A stretch of DNA of 64,000 bases from Paracoccus pantotrophus (GCF_008824185.1 NZ_CP044423.1:881501-945500); one strand, 5' to 3'. Positions 25,562-33,360 are shown, numbered from the stretch's first letter. Notes: generated by a model not told the origin, from the letters alone. Program-made: numbers and translations.

Positions 25562-25902
25562 GCAACGGGATCGCCCCCCTTTTTCGGGCGGTTCGCCCCA
25601 TGCTGGTGAAGCCGGATCGAGGACGGGTCGATCATCTGAACTTTCCCGTCATAAGCCTCTGACACGGCTTGCAGAATGCGCGCCCAATGGCCCGCCTTGC
25701 GCCAGCGGCTGAAGCGGTTCACGCAAGCCGTAAAGGGGCCGTAGCGCGCTGGAATGTCCGCCCAGGGCGCCCCCGTCCGCAGCCGCCAGAAGATGCCGTT
25801 CAACACCCGCCGGTCATCCACCCGCTTCACGCCGCGCACCTTCGTTGGCAACAAAGGCCGGATCACCTCCCGCTCGAGATCCGTCAGATCGAAGCCTGCC
25901 AT
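25537..25902 (-). CDS. IS5/IS427 transposase OrfA
   Basis: This is the 121-residue first frame of an IS427-type transposase. It contains the DUF4096-like N-terminus (FDLTDLEREVIRPLLPTK), the WRLRTGAPWADIPARYGP motif and the first catalytic Asp in VQMIDPSSIRLHQHG. The frame ends in shifted sequence after GGDPVAWG, which is where ribosomal frameshifting onto orfB would be needed. By itself it is not a complete transposase. Confidence 0.82.
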   Translation of the reverse strand: MAGFDLTDLEREVIRPLLPTKVRGVKRVDDRRVLNGIFWRLRTGAPWADIPARYGPFTACVNRFSRWRKAGHWARILQAVSEAYDGKVQMIDPSSIRLHQHGANRPKKGGDPVAWGARAVG

Positions 25903-25949
25903 CCCACCTCCTCATGCATGTGCAGAAGTGAAGCACAACTCAGCCCGCA

Positions 25950-25977
25950 CCGGAATCCCGTCTCCGGAATCCCGTCT
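25950..25977. repeat. Tandem 14-bp duplication near the IS5 end
   Basis: CCGGAATCCCGTCT occurs twice in direct succession (25950-25963 and 25964-25977), just inside the right end of the IS5 element. It is an exact two-unit tandem repeat of a sequence not seen elsewhere in the window. Confidence 0.85.
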
Positions 25978-25990
25978 ATGGGTATGTGAC

Positions 25991-26836
25991 CTAGGGCGCC
26001 CCTGACCGGTCCGCGCCCTGCGCCCGCCGCGTGGCAATGCTGCGCCACAGAAAGGCCAGCGTGAACAGCGCCGTCAGCACCAGCACGATGGTCGGTGCCG
26101 GGGCGCTGTTCAGCCAGAAGCTGGCCCAGACCCCGCTGACCGCCCCGAAGGCCGCGACCCCGACCGAGGTGGCCAGCATGGCGGGCAGCCGCCGCGTCAT
26201 CAGGAAGGCCACGGCCCCCGGCGCGATCAGCAGCGCCACCGCCAGGATGATGCCGACCGCGCTGAGCATGGCGACCACCGTGGCCGAGATCATCGCCAGA
26301 AGCCCGTAGTTCAGCACATGCAGCGCCAGCCCCGAGACCCGCGCCTGCACCGGGTCGAAGGCCAGAAGCGCGAAGTCGCGCCATTTCAGCACCAGCACCA
26401 GCCCGACCACGGCCGAGATGCCGCCGGCCAGCCGCAGGTCCTCGGGACCGACGCCCAGCATGTTGCCGAACAGGATATGGTCCAGGTGCAGGTCGGTCCG
26501 GATCGCGGTGTAAAGCACCACCCCCAGACCGAACATGCCCGACATGACGACGCCCAGCACGGTGTCGGCCTTGACGCGGCTGTTGTCCTGGATCCAGCCG
26601 GTCAGGGCCGCGCAGCCCAGGCCGGCCAGGAAGGCGCCAAGGATCAGCGGCAGGCCCGCGACATAGGCCAGCACCACTCCGGGCAGCACGGCATGGCTGA
26701 CCGCATCGCCCATCAGCGACCAGCCCTTGAGCACCAGAAAGCAGGACAAAAGCCCCGCCGGCAGCGCGATCATCAGCCCGATCAGCGCCGCATCGCGCAT
26801 GAAGGGAAAACTCAGCGGCATCACCAACCAGTCCAT
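25991..26836 (-). CDS. sitD: Mn/Fe ABC transporter permease SitD
   Basis: This is the second permease of a SitABCD-type manganese/iron importer, ABC-3 family, 281 residues with about eight hydrophobic helices. Motifs include KGWSLMGDAVSHAVLPGVVLAY near the N-terminus and a C-terminal Arg-rich cytoplasmic tail. The ATG at 26836 overlaps the sitC stop (TGATG). The longer frame upstream is a shadow of sitC. Its TAG stop lies in the CTAG at 25991-25994, immediately next to the IS5 end; the protein is intact. Confidence 0.93.
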   Translation of the reverse strand: MDWLVMPLSFPFMRDAALIGLMIALPAGLLSCFLVLKGWSLMGDAVSHAVLPGVVLAYVAGLPLILGAFLAGLGCAALTGWIQDNSRVKADTVLGVVMSGMFGLGVVLYTAIRTDLHLDHILFGNMLGVGPEDLRLAGGISAVVGLVLVLKWRDFALLAFDPVQARVSGLALHVLNYGLLAMISATVVAMLSAVGIILAVALLIAPGAVAFLMTRRLPAMLATSVGVAAFGAVSGVWASFWLNSAPAPTIVLVLTALFTLAFLWRSIATRRAQGADRSGAP

Positions 26837-27696
26837 CACGCGGCCTCCTTCAGCGCCTCGCGGGCGCGGCGGCGGGCGGCAAGCAGGCCGTGCTTGGGCG
26901 CCAGCAGGAAAGCGGCCAGGAAGATCAGCGTCTGCAGGCAGACGATCACCCCCCCGGTCGCGCCGTCGAGGAAGAACGAGACATAGGCGCCAATGGCCGA
27001 GGTGAGCGAGCCAATCGCCACCGAGATCAGGATCAGCCGCGGAAAGCGGTCGGTCAGCAGATAGGCGGTGGCCCCCGGCGTCACCACCAGCGCCACGACC
27101 AGGAAGGCGCCGACGGTCTGCATCGCCGCGACGGTCGAGGCCGAGAGCAGGGTGAAGAACAGCACCTTCAGCGCCTGCGGGTTCAGCCCGATGGTGCGGG
27201 CATGGCTTTCGTCGAAGAACACCACCATCAGGTCGCGCCATTTCGCCGCCAGCACCAGCGCCGAGATGCCGCCGATCAGCGCCAGCTGCAGCGTGTCGCC
27301 GGGGGTGATCGCCAGGATGTTGCCCATGGTGATGGTCTGCACGCTGACCGCCATCGGATTGAGCGAGACCATGAACAGCCCCAGCCCGAAGAAGCCGGTG
27401 AAGATCAGCCCGATGATCGCGTCCTCGCGCAGGCCCGTGCGCTTGTTCAGAAACAGCATGGTCAGCGCGGCAAGCCCCCCCGACAGGAAGGCCCCCAGCG
27501 CGAAGGGCAGGCCCAGCATATAGGCCCCGGCAACGCCCGGCACGATGGAATGCGACAGCGCGTCGCCGATCAGCGACCAGCCCTTGAGCATCAGATAGGC
27601 CGACAGGAAGGCGCAGACGCCGCCGACCAGCGCCGAGACCCAGATCGCGTCGGTCATGTAGCCGTATTCGAAGGGGACAAGCAGCGTGCGGATCAT
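26836..27696 (-). CDS. sitC: Mn/Fe ABC transporter permease SitC
   Basis: This is the first permease of the importer, ABC-3 family, 286 residues. It shares the KGWSLIGDALSHSIVPGVAGAY motif with SitD and has the same helix plan, so the pair forms the heterodimeric channel. The start at 27696 (MIRTLLVPFEYGYM) overlaps sitB by 4 bases. The C-terminus is basic (LLAARRRAREALKEA), facing the cytoplasm. Confidence 0.93.
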   Translation of the reverse strand: MIRTLLVPFEYGYMTDAIWVSALVGGVCAFLSAYLMLKGWSLIGDALSHSIVPGVAGAYMLGLPFALGAFLSGGLAALTMLFLNKRTGLREDAIIGLIFTGFFGLGLFMVSLNPMAVSVQTITMGNILAITPGDTLQLALIGGISALVLAAKWRDLMVVFFDESHARTIGLNPQALKVLFFTLLSASTVAAMQTVGAFLVVALVVTPGATAYLLTDRFPRLILISVAIGSLTSAIGAYVSFFLDGATGGVIVCLQTLIFLAAFLLAPKHGLLAARRRAREALKEAA

Positions 27697-28562
27697 TTCG
27701 GCGCCGCCTCTTCTTCGCGGGCGCTGCGCTGCTTGTCGTCGTAAAAGACCAGCGGGCGCTCGTCGTCCGACAGCACGGTCAGCGCGCGCGGGTCGTCGTC
27801 CGCATGCAGGTGCCGCGCACCCAGCACGAAATGGCGCAGCACGCCGCCGAAGGCCAGGCGCAGGTTGTCGGGCGTAAAGACCTCGGCCGTCGGGCCATGG
27901 GCCAGCACGGTGTTCTTCACCAGCACCACCCGGTCGCAATATTCCGGCACCGAGCCCAGGTCGTGGGTCGAGACCAGCATGACCCGCCCCTCGTCCCGCA
28001 TCTGCTGCAACAGCTCGATGATGGCGGATTCGGTCTTGACGTCCACGCCGGTAAAGGGCTCGTCGAGCAGGATCACCCAGGCGCCCTGCGCCAGGGCGCG
28101 GGCCAGGAAGACGCGCTTCTTCTGGCCGCCCGACAGCTCGCCGATCTGGCGGTGGCGGAAGTCCTGCATGTTCACCCGCGCCAGCGCCTCGTCCACGGCG
28201 CGGCGATCCTCGGGCCGGGCGCGGCGCAGAAAGCCCATATGGCCGTAGCGGCCCATCATCACCACGTCCTCGACCAGCACCGGAAAGGACCAATCCACCT
28301 CCTCGGCCTGCGGCACATAGGCGATCAGGTTCTGGCGCAGCGCCTGCGGCACGGTCAGGCCCAGCACCCGCACCTTGCCGGCCGCGGCCGGAACGAAGCC
28401 CATCAGCGCCTTGAACAGCGTGGATTTTCCCGAGCCGTTCACCCCCACCAGCGCCGTGACCGAGGCTTGCGGCACCGTGAAGCTGGCATCCCGCAGGGCG
28501 GTGAAGCCGTTGCGATAGGCCACCGTCAGGCCGGATACCTCGATGCCGGCGGCCTCATGCAT
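27693..28562 (-). CDS. sitB: Mn/Fe ABC transporter ATP-binding protein SitB
   Basis: This is the ATPase of the importer, 289 residues. Walker A is GVNGSGKST, the Q-loop AYVPQAEEVDWSFP is typical of Mn/Zn transporters, the signature is LSGGQKKRVFLARAL, and Walker B is VILLDEPFTGVD. The C-terminal ~40 residues (RHLHADDDPRALTVLSDD...) extend past the core and contain acidic and His residues that could sense metal or simply act as a linker. It overlaps sitA by 8 bases and sitC by 4. Confidence 0.94.
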   Translation of the reverse strand: MHEAAGIEVSGLTVAYRNGFTALRDASFTVPQASVTALVGVNGSGKSTLFKALMGFVPAAAGKVRVLGLTVPQALRQNLIAYVPQAEEVDWSFPVLVEDVVMMGRYGHMGFLRRARPEDRRAVDEALARVNMQDFRHRQIGELSGGQKKRVFLARALAQGAWVILLDEPFTGVDVKTESAIIELLQQMRDEGRVMLVSTHDLGSVPEYCDRVVLVKNTVLAHGPTAEVFTPDNLRLAFGGVLRHFVLGARHLHADDDPRALTVLSDDERPLVFYDDKQRSAREEEAAPK

Positions 28563-29460
28563 TGCTCAGCGCCTCGACGATGGTTTCCGAGGTCACGCGC
28601 AGCAGGTCCAGATAGGTCGGCACCGGCCCGCCGGCCTCGGACAGGCTGTCGACGTAAAGCACGCCGCCATAGCGCGCTCCGGTTTCGGCCGCGATCTGCC
28701 GGGCCGGCCGGTCCGAGACGGTGCTTTCCGAAAACACCACCGGGATATTGTGCTGCTTGATCGCATCGACCACGCGCCGCACCTGCTGGGGCGTGCCCTG
28801 CGCATCGGCGTTGATCGGCCACAGGAACAGCTCGCGCAGGCCGAAATCCCGCGCCAGATAGGAAAACGCCCCTTCCGACGTGACCAGCCAGCGCCGTTCC
28901 TCGGGCAGGGCGCGGGCGGCGTCGCGCAGCGGGCCGATGGTCCGCGCGATCTCGCCCTTGTAGCGGCCGGCATTGGCGCGATAGCTGCCAGTGCCCGCGG
29001 GATCGGCCTTGGACAGCGCGGCGGCGATGTTGTCGACATAGACCAGCGCCGTGTCCAGCGCCATCCAGGCATGCGGGTTGGGCTTGCCGTCGTAATGCCC
29101 GCCCGAGATCGGCATCGGCTCGATCCCATCGGTCAGCGTAGCCGAGGGCAGGTCGCCCAGGTTGCGCAGGAACTGCTCGAACCACAGCTCCAGATTCAGC
29201 CCGTTGCGCAGGATCAGGCAGGCGTCGCGGGCGCCGATCAGGTCGCTGGGGGTGGGTTCGTAATTGTGGATCTCGGCCCCCGGCTTGGTGATCGAGACCA
29301 CTTCGGCCCGGTCGCCCGCCACGTTGCGGGCCATGTCGGCGATGATGGTGAAGGTGGTCGCCACCTTGAACCTGCCGCCCTGCGCCAGCGCCGAGGCGGG
29401 AAGGATGGCGGGGGCGGCCAGTCCGGCAAGGGCCGTGGTCAGGAATGTTCTGCGCTTCAT
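28555..29460 (-). CDS. sitA: Mn/Fe ABC transporter substrate-binding protein SitA
   Basis: This is the cluster A-I (ZnuA/SitA-type) periplasmic metal-binding protein, 301 residues. The N-terminus is a signal peptide with a twin-Arg-like start (MKRRTFLTTALAGLAAPAIL) and an Ala-rich end near residue 26. Metal-ligand positions expected in the family are visible: His in GAEIHNYEPTPSD, His in KPNPHAWMAL, Glu in TSEGAFSYLARDF and Asp in LYVDSLSE. The long His-rich loop of zinc-specific ZnuA is missing, which favours Mn or Fe. It heads sitABCD and is divergent from a Fur/Mur-type gene with palindromic sites between them. Confidence 0.95.
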   Translation of the reverse strand: MKRRTFLTTALAGLAAPAILPASALAQGGRFKVATTFTIIADMARNVAGDRAEVVSITKPGAEIHNYEPTPSDLIGARDACLILRNGLNLELWFEQFLRNLGDLPSATLTDGIEPMPISGGHYDGKPNPHAWMALDTALVYVDNIAAALSKADPAGTGSYRANAGRYKGEIARTIGPLRDAARALPEERRWLVTSEGAFSYLARDFGLRELFLWPINADAQGTPQQVRRVVDAIKQHNIPVVFSESTVSDRPARQIAAETGARYGGVLYVDSLSEAGGPVPTYLDLLRVTSETIVEALSNA

Positions 29461-29504
29461 GATCCGATTCTTCTGCTTCGGGCCTCGTTTCTGCCGCCGT
29501 TATC

Positions 29505-29519
29505 TGCGAATGATTCTCA
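29505..29519. promoter_or_regulatory. Fur/Mur-type operator between sitA and fur
   Basis: TGCGAAT-G-ATTCTCA is a 7-1-7 imperfect palindrome (six of seven arm positions match). Read on the minus strand it is TGAGAATCATTCGCA, close to the Fur/Mur boxes described in alphaproteobacteria. It sits 45 bases before sitA, where a metal-loaded Fur-family protein could repress it. Confidence 0.65.
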
Positions 29520-29528
29520 ACTGTCAAG

Positions 29529-29553
29529 CCAGTTGCAATTTTTTCGCAACTGG
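29529..29553. promoter_or_regulatory. Second palindrome upstream of the fur-type gene
   Basis: CCAGTTGC (29529-29536) and GCAACTGG (29546-29553) form a perfect eight-base inverted repeat around AATTTTTTC. It ends 13 bases before the fur-type start. It could be an operator for autoregulation or, as RNA, a small leader hairpin. Confidence 0.5.
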
Positions 29554-29566
29554 GCCAGAAAACCGC

Positions 29567-29989
29567 ATGGAGATCGAAACCCGTGCCGAAGCCTTCGAGG
29601 CCGCGCTGCGCCGTGCCGGCGTGCGCATCACCCGCCAGCGGGCCGCGCTGCTGCGCGTGCTTGCAGCGGCCGAGGACCATCCCGATGCCACCCAGCTGCA
29701 CCAGCGTGCCATGGCGGCCGGGGCGGGGGTGTCGCTGGCGACGGTCTATCGCACGCTTTCCGCGCTGGAAGCGCAGGGCATGATCCAGAAGCTGGAATTC
29801 GAGGGCGAGCCGGCGCGGTTCGAGCCGGCCGACGGCCACCACCACGACCACATGATCGATGTCGAGACCGGCGAGGTGATGGAGTTCGTCAACGAGCGCA
29901 TCGAGCGCCTGCAGGCCGAGATCGCCGCCGAGATGGGCTACGAGATCGTCCGGCACCGGCTGGAGCTTTACGTCCGGCGCCGGCGATGA
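29567..29989 (+). CDS. fur: Fur-family metalloregulator (Fur/Mur)
   Basis: This is a 140-residue DNA-binding repressor of the Fur superfamily. The winged helix (RITRQRAALLRVLAAAEDHP ... VSLATVYRTLSALEAQGMI) occupies residues 15-75. The metal site and dimer domain show in EPADGHHHDHMIDVETGEVMEF. The C-terminal CxxC zinc site of many Fur proteins is absent, as in alphaproteobacterial Fur/Mur. Divergence from sitABCD makes manganese-responsive control (Mur-like) the best guess, but Fe-sensing is possible. The ATG at 29567 is chosen; the frame extends upstream antisense to sitA. It ends in an ATGA overlap with the next gene. Confidence 0.93.
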   Translation: MEIETRAEAFEAALRRAGVRITRQRAALLRVLAAAEDHPDATQLHQRAMAAGAGVSLATVYRTLSALEAQGMIQKLEFEGEPARFEPADGHHHDHMIDVETGEVMEFVNERIERLQAEIAAEMGYEIVRHRLELYVRRRR

Positions 29990-30345
29990 GCCTGACGGTC
30001 TTTGACAAGATCATCTCGGACCGTGGCTCGCGCTATGCGGTGTCGGGCGGGCCGGCGCGGACCCGCGCCGAGGCCGAGGCGCTGCTGGCCGAGTTGAAGC
30101 GCAGCAAGCGTTTCGCCAAGGCCACGCATAACAGCTGGGCCGCGGCGCTGTCCGGCGAGGCGATGCGCGACGACGACGGCGAAAGCGGCGCCGGCCAGAT
30201 CATCCTGCAGATGCTGGAACGCGCCGGGCTGACCGACCATGTGGTGATCGTGACGCGCTGGTATGGCGGCAAGCATCTGGGCGGTGACCGCTTTCGCCAT
30301 GTCGTCGATGCCGTGCGGCACTATCTGGCGCAGGTGGGGCGCTAA
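29986..30345 (+). CDS. Short IMPACT/YigZ-like protein
   Basis: This is a 119-residue protein resembling the N-terminal UPF0029 domain of the IMPACT/YigZ family. Visible features are SRYAVSGGPARTRAEAEALL, NSWAAALSGEAMRDDDGESGAG and the signature VVIVTRWYGGKHLGGDRFRHVV. Typical YigZ proteins are about 200 residues with a second ferredoxin-like domain, which is absent here. Coupling to the Fur-family gene (ATGA) suggests co-regulation. The stop TAA is interlocked with the stop of the convergent DUF2237 gene at CTAA 30342-30345. Function unknown. Confidence 0.8.
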   Translation: MSLTVFDKIISDRGSRYAVSGGPARTRAEAEALLAELKRSKRFAKATHNSWAAALSGEAMRDDDGESGAGQIILQMLERAGLTDHVVIVTRWYGGKHLGGDRFRHVVDAVRHYLAQVGR

Positions 30346-30716
30346 TCCTCGCCCTTCACGGCATGGGCGCGCAGCAGTTCCAGCGGCACGATCTCCAGCG
30401 TGCGGGCATGGGTGGCCTCCAGCACCACCTCGGGCGCGGCGAATTCCTGCGCCGCCTGCAGGAAGCGCGCGGCGCAGAGGCACCAGCGATCCCCCGGCTG
30501 CAGCCCCGGAAAGCGGAACTCGGGCCGCGGCGTGCTGAGATCGTTGCCCAGGTATTTCGACAAGGCCAGGAACTCGGCCGTCACGATGACGCAGACGGTA
30601 TGGCGCCCGCGATCCTCGGGGCCGGTATTGCAGCAGCCGTCGCGGAAGAAGCCGGTCAGCGGCGCGGTCGAGCAGGTTTCCAGCTTGCCGCCAAGCACGT
30701 TGAGCGCGGGGTCCAT
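30342..30716 (-). CDS. DUF2237 family protein
   Basis: This is a 124-residue cytoplasmic protein of the DUF2237 family. Hallmarks are NVLGGKLETCS, TGFFRDGCCNTGPEDRGRHTVC, FLALSKYLGNDLSTP, FPGLQPGDRWCLCAARF and the C-terminal EATHARTLEIVPLELLRAHA. Conserved cysteines (CCNTG, WCLC) hint at metal binding. The ATG at 30716 starts the conserved sequence; a longer frame is antisense noise from the neighbouring gene. It lies one base after the DUF2332 gene on the same strand. No function is assigned to the family. Confidence 0.87.
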   Translation of the reverse strand: MDPALNVLGGKLETCSTAPLTGFFRDGCCNTGPEDRGRHTVCVIVTAEFLALSKYLGNDLSTPRPEFRFPGLQPGDRWCLCAARFLQAAQEFAAPEVVLEATHARTLEIVPLELLRAHAVKGED

Positions 30717-30717
30717 G

Positions 30718-31770
30718 TCAGGTCTCCTTCGGCTGCCAGTCGATCCAGCGGGCATGGAAATCCGCCCGGCCGAGGCTCCATCGCCGCATCCCGCCGCCGG
30801 CCCAGAGCCGCAGGGCCAGCGCCGCACCTTCGCCGCCGTCGGCCTCCATCGACAGATGCGCCAAGGGCCGTTCGGGGCTGGCCTTGGCCCCGGCGTCCTG
30901 CAGCGCGGCCTCGATGCGCCCTCGCGTGGCGGCAGGGAAATATTGCGCCGCAACGGTGTGATAGACAAGCCTGCCATGAGGACAGGATTCGGCCAGCCGG
31001 GCCGGCAGCCAGTCGGCCGCGTCGCCGCGATCCACCCGCGGCGGATACCGCTCGGCCAGCGCCAGCGCCGCCTGCATCCGCTCCAGCCGCGCGCGCTGGT
31101 CCGGCCAGATATAGGACAGCAGCCGCAGCCCGTCCCGCGCCGGATCGAGCGGGTTCAGGTCCACCCCCCGCGCCGCGCCGGTCGCCAGCAGGGCATGGGC
31201 CGGGATCGTGCCGCGCCATTCCGGGCTCAACCAGACCTCGGGTTGGCGCTCTCCCAGAAAGGGCGGATCATGTTCCGTATTTGCAACAAGACTGTAGCGC
31301 GGAAAGTTCAGGTTGAGTCCAGCACTTGCGCCCAGTTCCAGCAGATCGAGGCGGCACCGGCCGAGCAAGCCGGCCAGGAACCGGCCCGCCGCGATCAGCA
31401 CCGCAGCGCGGGCGACCTCGTTGGTCTGCGGCGCATGCTCGATCCATTCCAGGATGCGGGATTGATTATCCTGAATTGCCTGGGAAATGCTTCGGTGGAG
31501 CACTGCGTCATTGGCCTCGGCATAGGCCTGCGCCAGTTTCGGGTCGTCCCCGTTCAGCACCAGCGCGTGCAGCGCGCCGCAAAGCCGCAACGGCACCGAG
31601 TCGGCGCGGTAGCTGGGATCGCCGGGCCATGTCCGCACCCGCCGCGCCAGCGCATCGTCCCCGGCCTCAAGGATCGGCGCCAGTTGTTCGCAGATCCGCG
31701 CCGTCAGCGGCGAGCCAAGCGCGCGGCAGGCCTTGGCCTGCATCGCGAAGGCATCGCGCCAGGCCGTCAC
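30718..31770 (-). CDS. DUF2332 family protein
   Basis: This is a 350-residue soluble protein of the DUF2332 family. It has a helical N-terminal half and, from about residue 135, a segment LLELGASAGLNLNFPRYSL that resembles the SAM-binding GxSxG-type loop of methyltransferase-like folds. The C-terminal half includes RPLAHLSMEADGG and WIDWQ. Some members have been likened to methyltransferases, but activity has not been shown, so no reaction is given. It sits in a row of minus-strand genes pth-DUF2332-DUF2237 and overlaps pth by 4 bases. Confidence 0.82.
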   Translation of the reverse strand: MTAWRDAFAMQAKACRALGSPLTARICEQLAPILEAGDDALARRVRTWPGDPSYRADSVPLRLCGALHALVLNGDDPKLAQAYAEANDAVLHRSISQAIQDNQSRILEWIEHAPQTNEVARAAVLIAAGRFLAGLLGRCRLDLLELGASAGLNLNFPRYSLVANTEHDPPFLGERQPEVWLSPEWRGTIPAHALLATGAARGVDLNPLDPARDGLRLLSYIWPDQRARLERMQAALALAERYPPRVDRGDAADWLPARLAESCPHGRLVYHTVAAQYFPAATRGRIEAALQDAGAKASPERPLAHLSMEADGGEGAALALRLWAGGGMRRWSLGRADFHARWIDWQPKET

Positions 31771-32474
31771 CGGAACCGCTCGGTCAGGGCCCTGAGCCGG
31801 TCCGACAGGCTGGGCGGCTCGGCCGCGGGATCGTTGGCGGGTTTCGCCGCGGGCCTGGCCGGCGACGCCTTGCCGGGAAGCTCCGGCCGCGTGCCGCTGT
31901 TGCGCGGCGGCGCCACCCGCGCCGCGACCGCGTTCATGAAACGCGCATCGTCGCCCGCGGCCAGCGCCGCCGCGCCGTCCGAGATGCCGCGCAGCAGGTC
32001 GTCCAGCCCGGCCTCTTCGGCCTTGGCGAAATCCGACAGCACATAGCCCGACACGCGGTTCTTGTCGCCGGGATGGCCGATGCCGATGCGCAGCCGGCGA
32101 TAACCCTCGCCGATATGCTGGTGCAGCGAGCGCAGCCCGTTATGCCCGGCATGGCCGCCGCCGGTCTTCAGCCGCAGCTTGCCCGGCGCCAGGTCCAGCT
32201 CGTCATGCAGCACGGTCACGTCCTCGGGGCCGAGCTTCAGGTAGCGCATCGCCTCGCCGACCGACTGGCCGGACAGGTTCATGAAGGTCGCGGGCTTGAG
32301 CAGGGCGACGCGCTCCTCGCCCAGCCGGCCCTCGGCGATCTCGCCCTGGAACCGCGCGCGCCAGGGGGGGAAGCCGTGGTCGGCGGCGATGCGATCGACC
32401 GCCATGAAGCCCACATTGTGCCGGTTCGCGGCGTATTTCGCGCCCGGATTGCCCAGGCCGACGATCAGTTTCAT
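31767..32474 (-). CDS. pth: Peptidyl-tRNA hydrolase
   Basis: Pth frees tRNA from prematurely released peptidyl-tRNA. The core shows GLGNPGAKYAANRHNVGFMAVD with catalytic His near residue 19, KPATFMNLSGQSV, LHDELDLAPGKLRLKTGGGHAGHNGLRSL and RIGIGHPG. The protein has 235 residues against a usual ~195; the extra ~40 C-terminal residues are Ala/Pro/Arg-rich and look disordered, a trait of alphaproteobacterial Pth. It heads a run with DUF2332 and DUF2237 and is divergent from clpP. Confidence 0.96.
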   Translation of the reverse strand: MKLIVGLGNPGAKYAANRHNVGFMAVDRIAADHGFPPWRARFQGEIAEGRLGEERVALLKPATFMNLSGQSVGEAMRYLKLGPEDVTVLHDELDLAPGKLRLKTGGGHAGHNGLRSLHQHIGEGYRRLRIGIGHPGDKNRVSGYVLSDFAKAEEAGLDDLLRGISDGAAALAAGDDARFMNAVAARVAPPRNSGTRPELPGKASPARPAAKPANDPAAEPPSLSDRLRALTERFR

Positions 32475-32670
32475 GCGTTTCTCCGTCGCTCGGGCGCCAG
32501 ATTACCGGCCCGGCCGGGCAGGGGCAAATTTTATCGCTCTCTTGTCCTCGCGGCCCGGCGTTACTAAGACTCTGTCAACCTTTCGCGTCTAAGAGCGGTC
32601 CGGCGCGACCGCAGCCTTGGGACGAATCGCGAAACGGGCAGGCCAGGCAGGGACAAAAGCAAGGACAGAC

Positions 32671-33300
32671 ATGCACGATCCGGCAGAATTCTACATGAAC
32701 ACGCTCGTCCCCATGGTCGTCGAACAGACCAGCCGGGGCGAACGTGCCTATGACATCTTCTCGCGCCTGCTGAAGGAAAGGATCATCTTCCTGTCCGGCC
32801 CGGTGCATGACGGCATGGCGACGCTGATCTCGGCGCAGCTCTTGTTCCTCGAGGCGGAAAACCCGACCAAGGACATCAGCATGTATATCAACAGCCCCGG
32901 CGGGCTGGTGACGGCGGGCCTGTCGATCTATGACACGATGCAATACATCAAGCCGCGCGTCTCGACGCTGGTGGTGGGGCAGGCGGCCTCGATGGGCTCG
33001 CTGCTGCTCTGCGCCGGCCAGCCGGGGTATCGCTTCTCGCTTCCGAACAGCCGCATCATGGTCCACCAGCCCTCGGGCGGCTTCCAGGGCCAGGCGACCG
33101 ATATCCTGATCCATGCGCGCGAGACCGAAAAGCTCAAGCGGCGCCTGAACGAGATCTATGTCAAGCATACCGGCCGCACCCTGCAGGAGGTCGAGGAGGC
33201 GCTGGAACGCGACCGCTTCATGTCGCCCGAGGAAGCGAAGGAATGGGGCCTGATCGACGAGATCCTGACGGCGCGCGGCAAGGCCGAGCCGGGCCAGTGA
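32671..33300 (+). CDS. clpP: ATP-dependent Clp protease proteolytic subunit
   Basis: ClpP forms the tetradecameric serine-protease chamber fed by ClpX or ClpA. The protein has 209 residues. The catalytic triad is visible: Ser in VGQAASMGSLLLCAG, His in MVHQPSGGFQG, and Asp further on (ALERDRFMSPEEAKEWGLID). YINSPGG is the substrate-contacting strand. The ATG at 32671 has AAGGAC upstream; in-frame sequence before it lacks conservation. It precedes clpX by 183 bases on the same strand. Confidence 0.97.
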   Translation: MHDPAEFYMNTLVPMVVEQTSRGERAYDIFSRLLKERIIFLSGPVHDGMATLISAQLLFLEAENPTKDISMYINSPGGLVTAGLSIYDTMQYIKPRVSTLVVGQAASMGSLLLCAGQPGYRFSLPNSRIMVHQPSGGFQGQATDILIHARETEKLKRRLNEIYVKHTGRTLQEVEEALERDRFMSPEEAKEWGLIDEILTARGKAEPGQ

Positions 33301-33330
33301 TCACGGCTGCGGGAAGCAGCCGGAGGCCGG

Positions 33331-33360
33331 CGTTTTGGGGCCGGGGCGGACGTTTTGGGG
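33331..33360. repeat. Direct repeat CGTTTTGGGG between clpP and clpX
   Basis: The ten-base unit CGTTTTGGGG occurs at 33331-33340 and 33351-33360, a period of exactly 20 bases (about two helical turns). On the minus strand it reads CCCCAAAACG. It lies in the 183-base gap before clpX, which has room for a separate clpX promoter. Confidence 0.6.

Larger units (their letters stand above)
25179..25990 (-). mobile_element. IS5-family (IS427-like) insertion sequence, defective
   Basis: The 812-base element carries two overlapping frames in the pattern of the IS427 subgroup. Its ends show an imperfect inverted repeat: TTCACCGACACATA from 25179 against GTCACATACCCATA read inward from 25990 (10 of 14 matching). 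It is flanked by CTAA (25175-25178) and CTAG (25991-25994), consistent with the CTAG target preference of the group. The second frame has an internal deletion, so the copy should not transpose by itself. It lies exactly between the stop codons of the SDR and sitD and damages neither. Confidence 0.78.
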
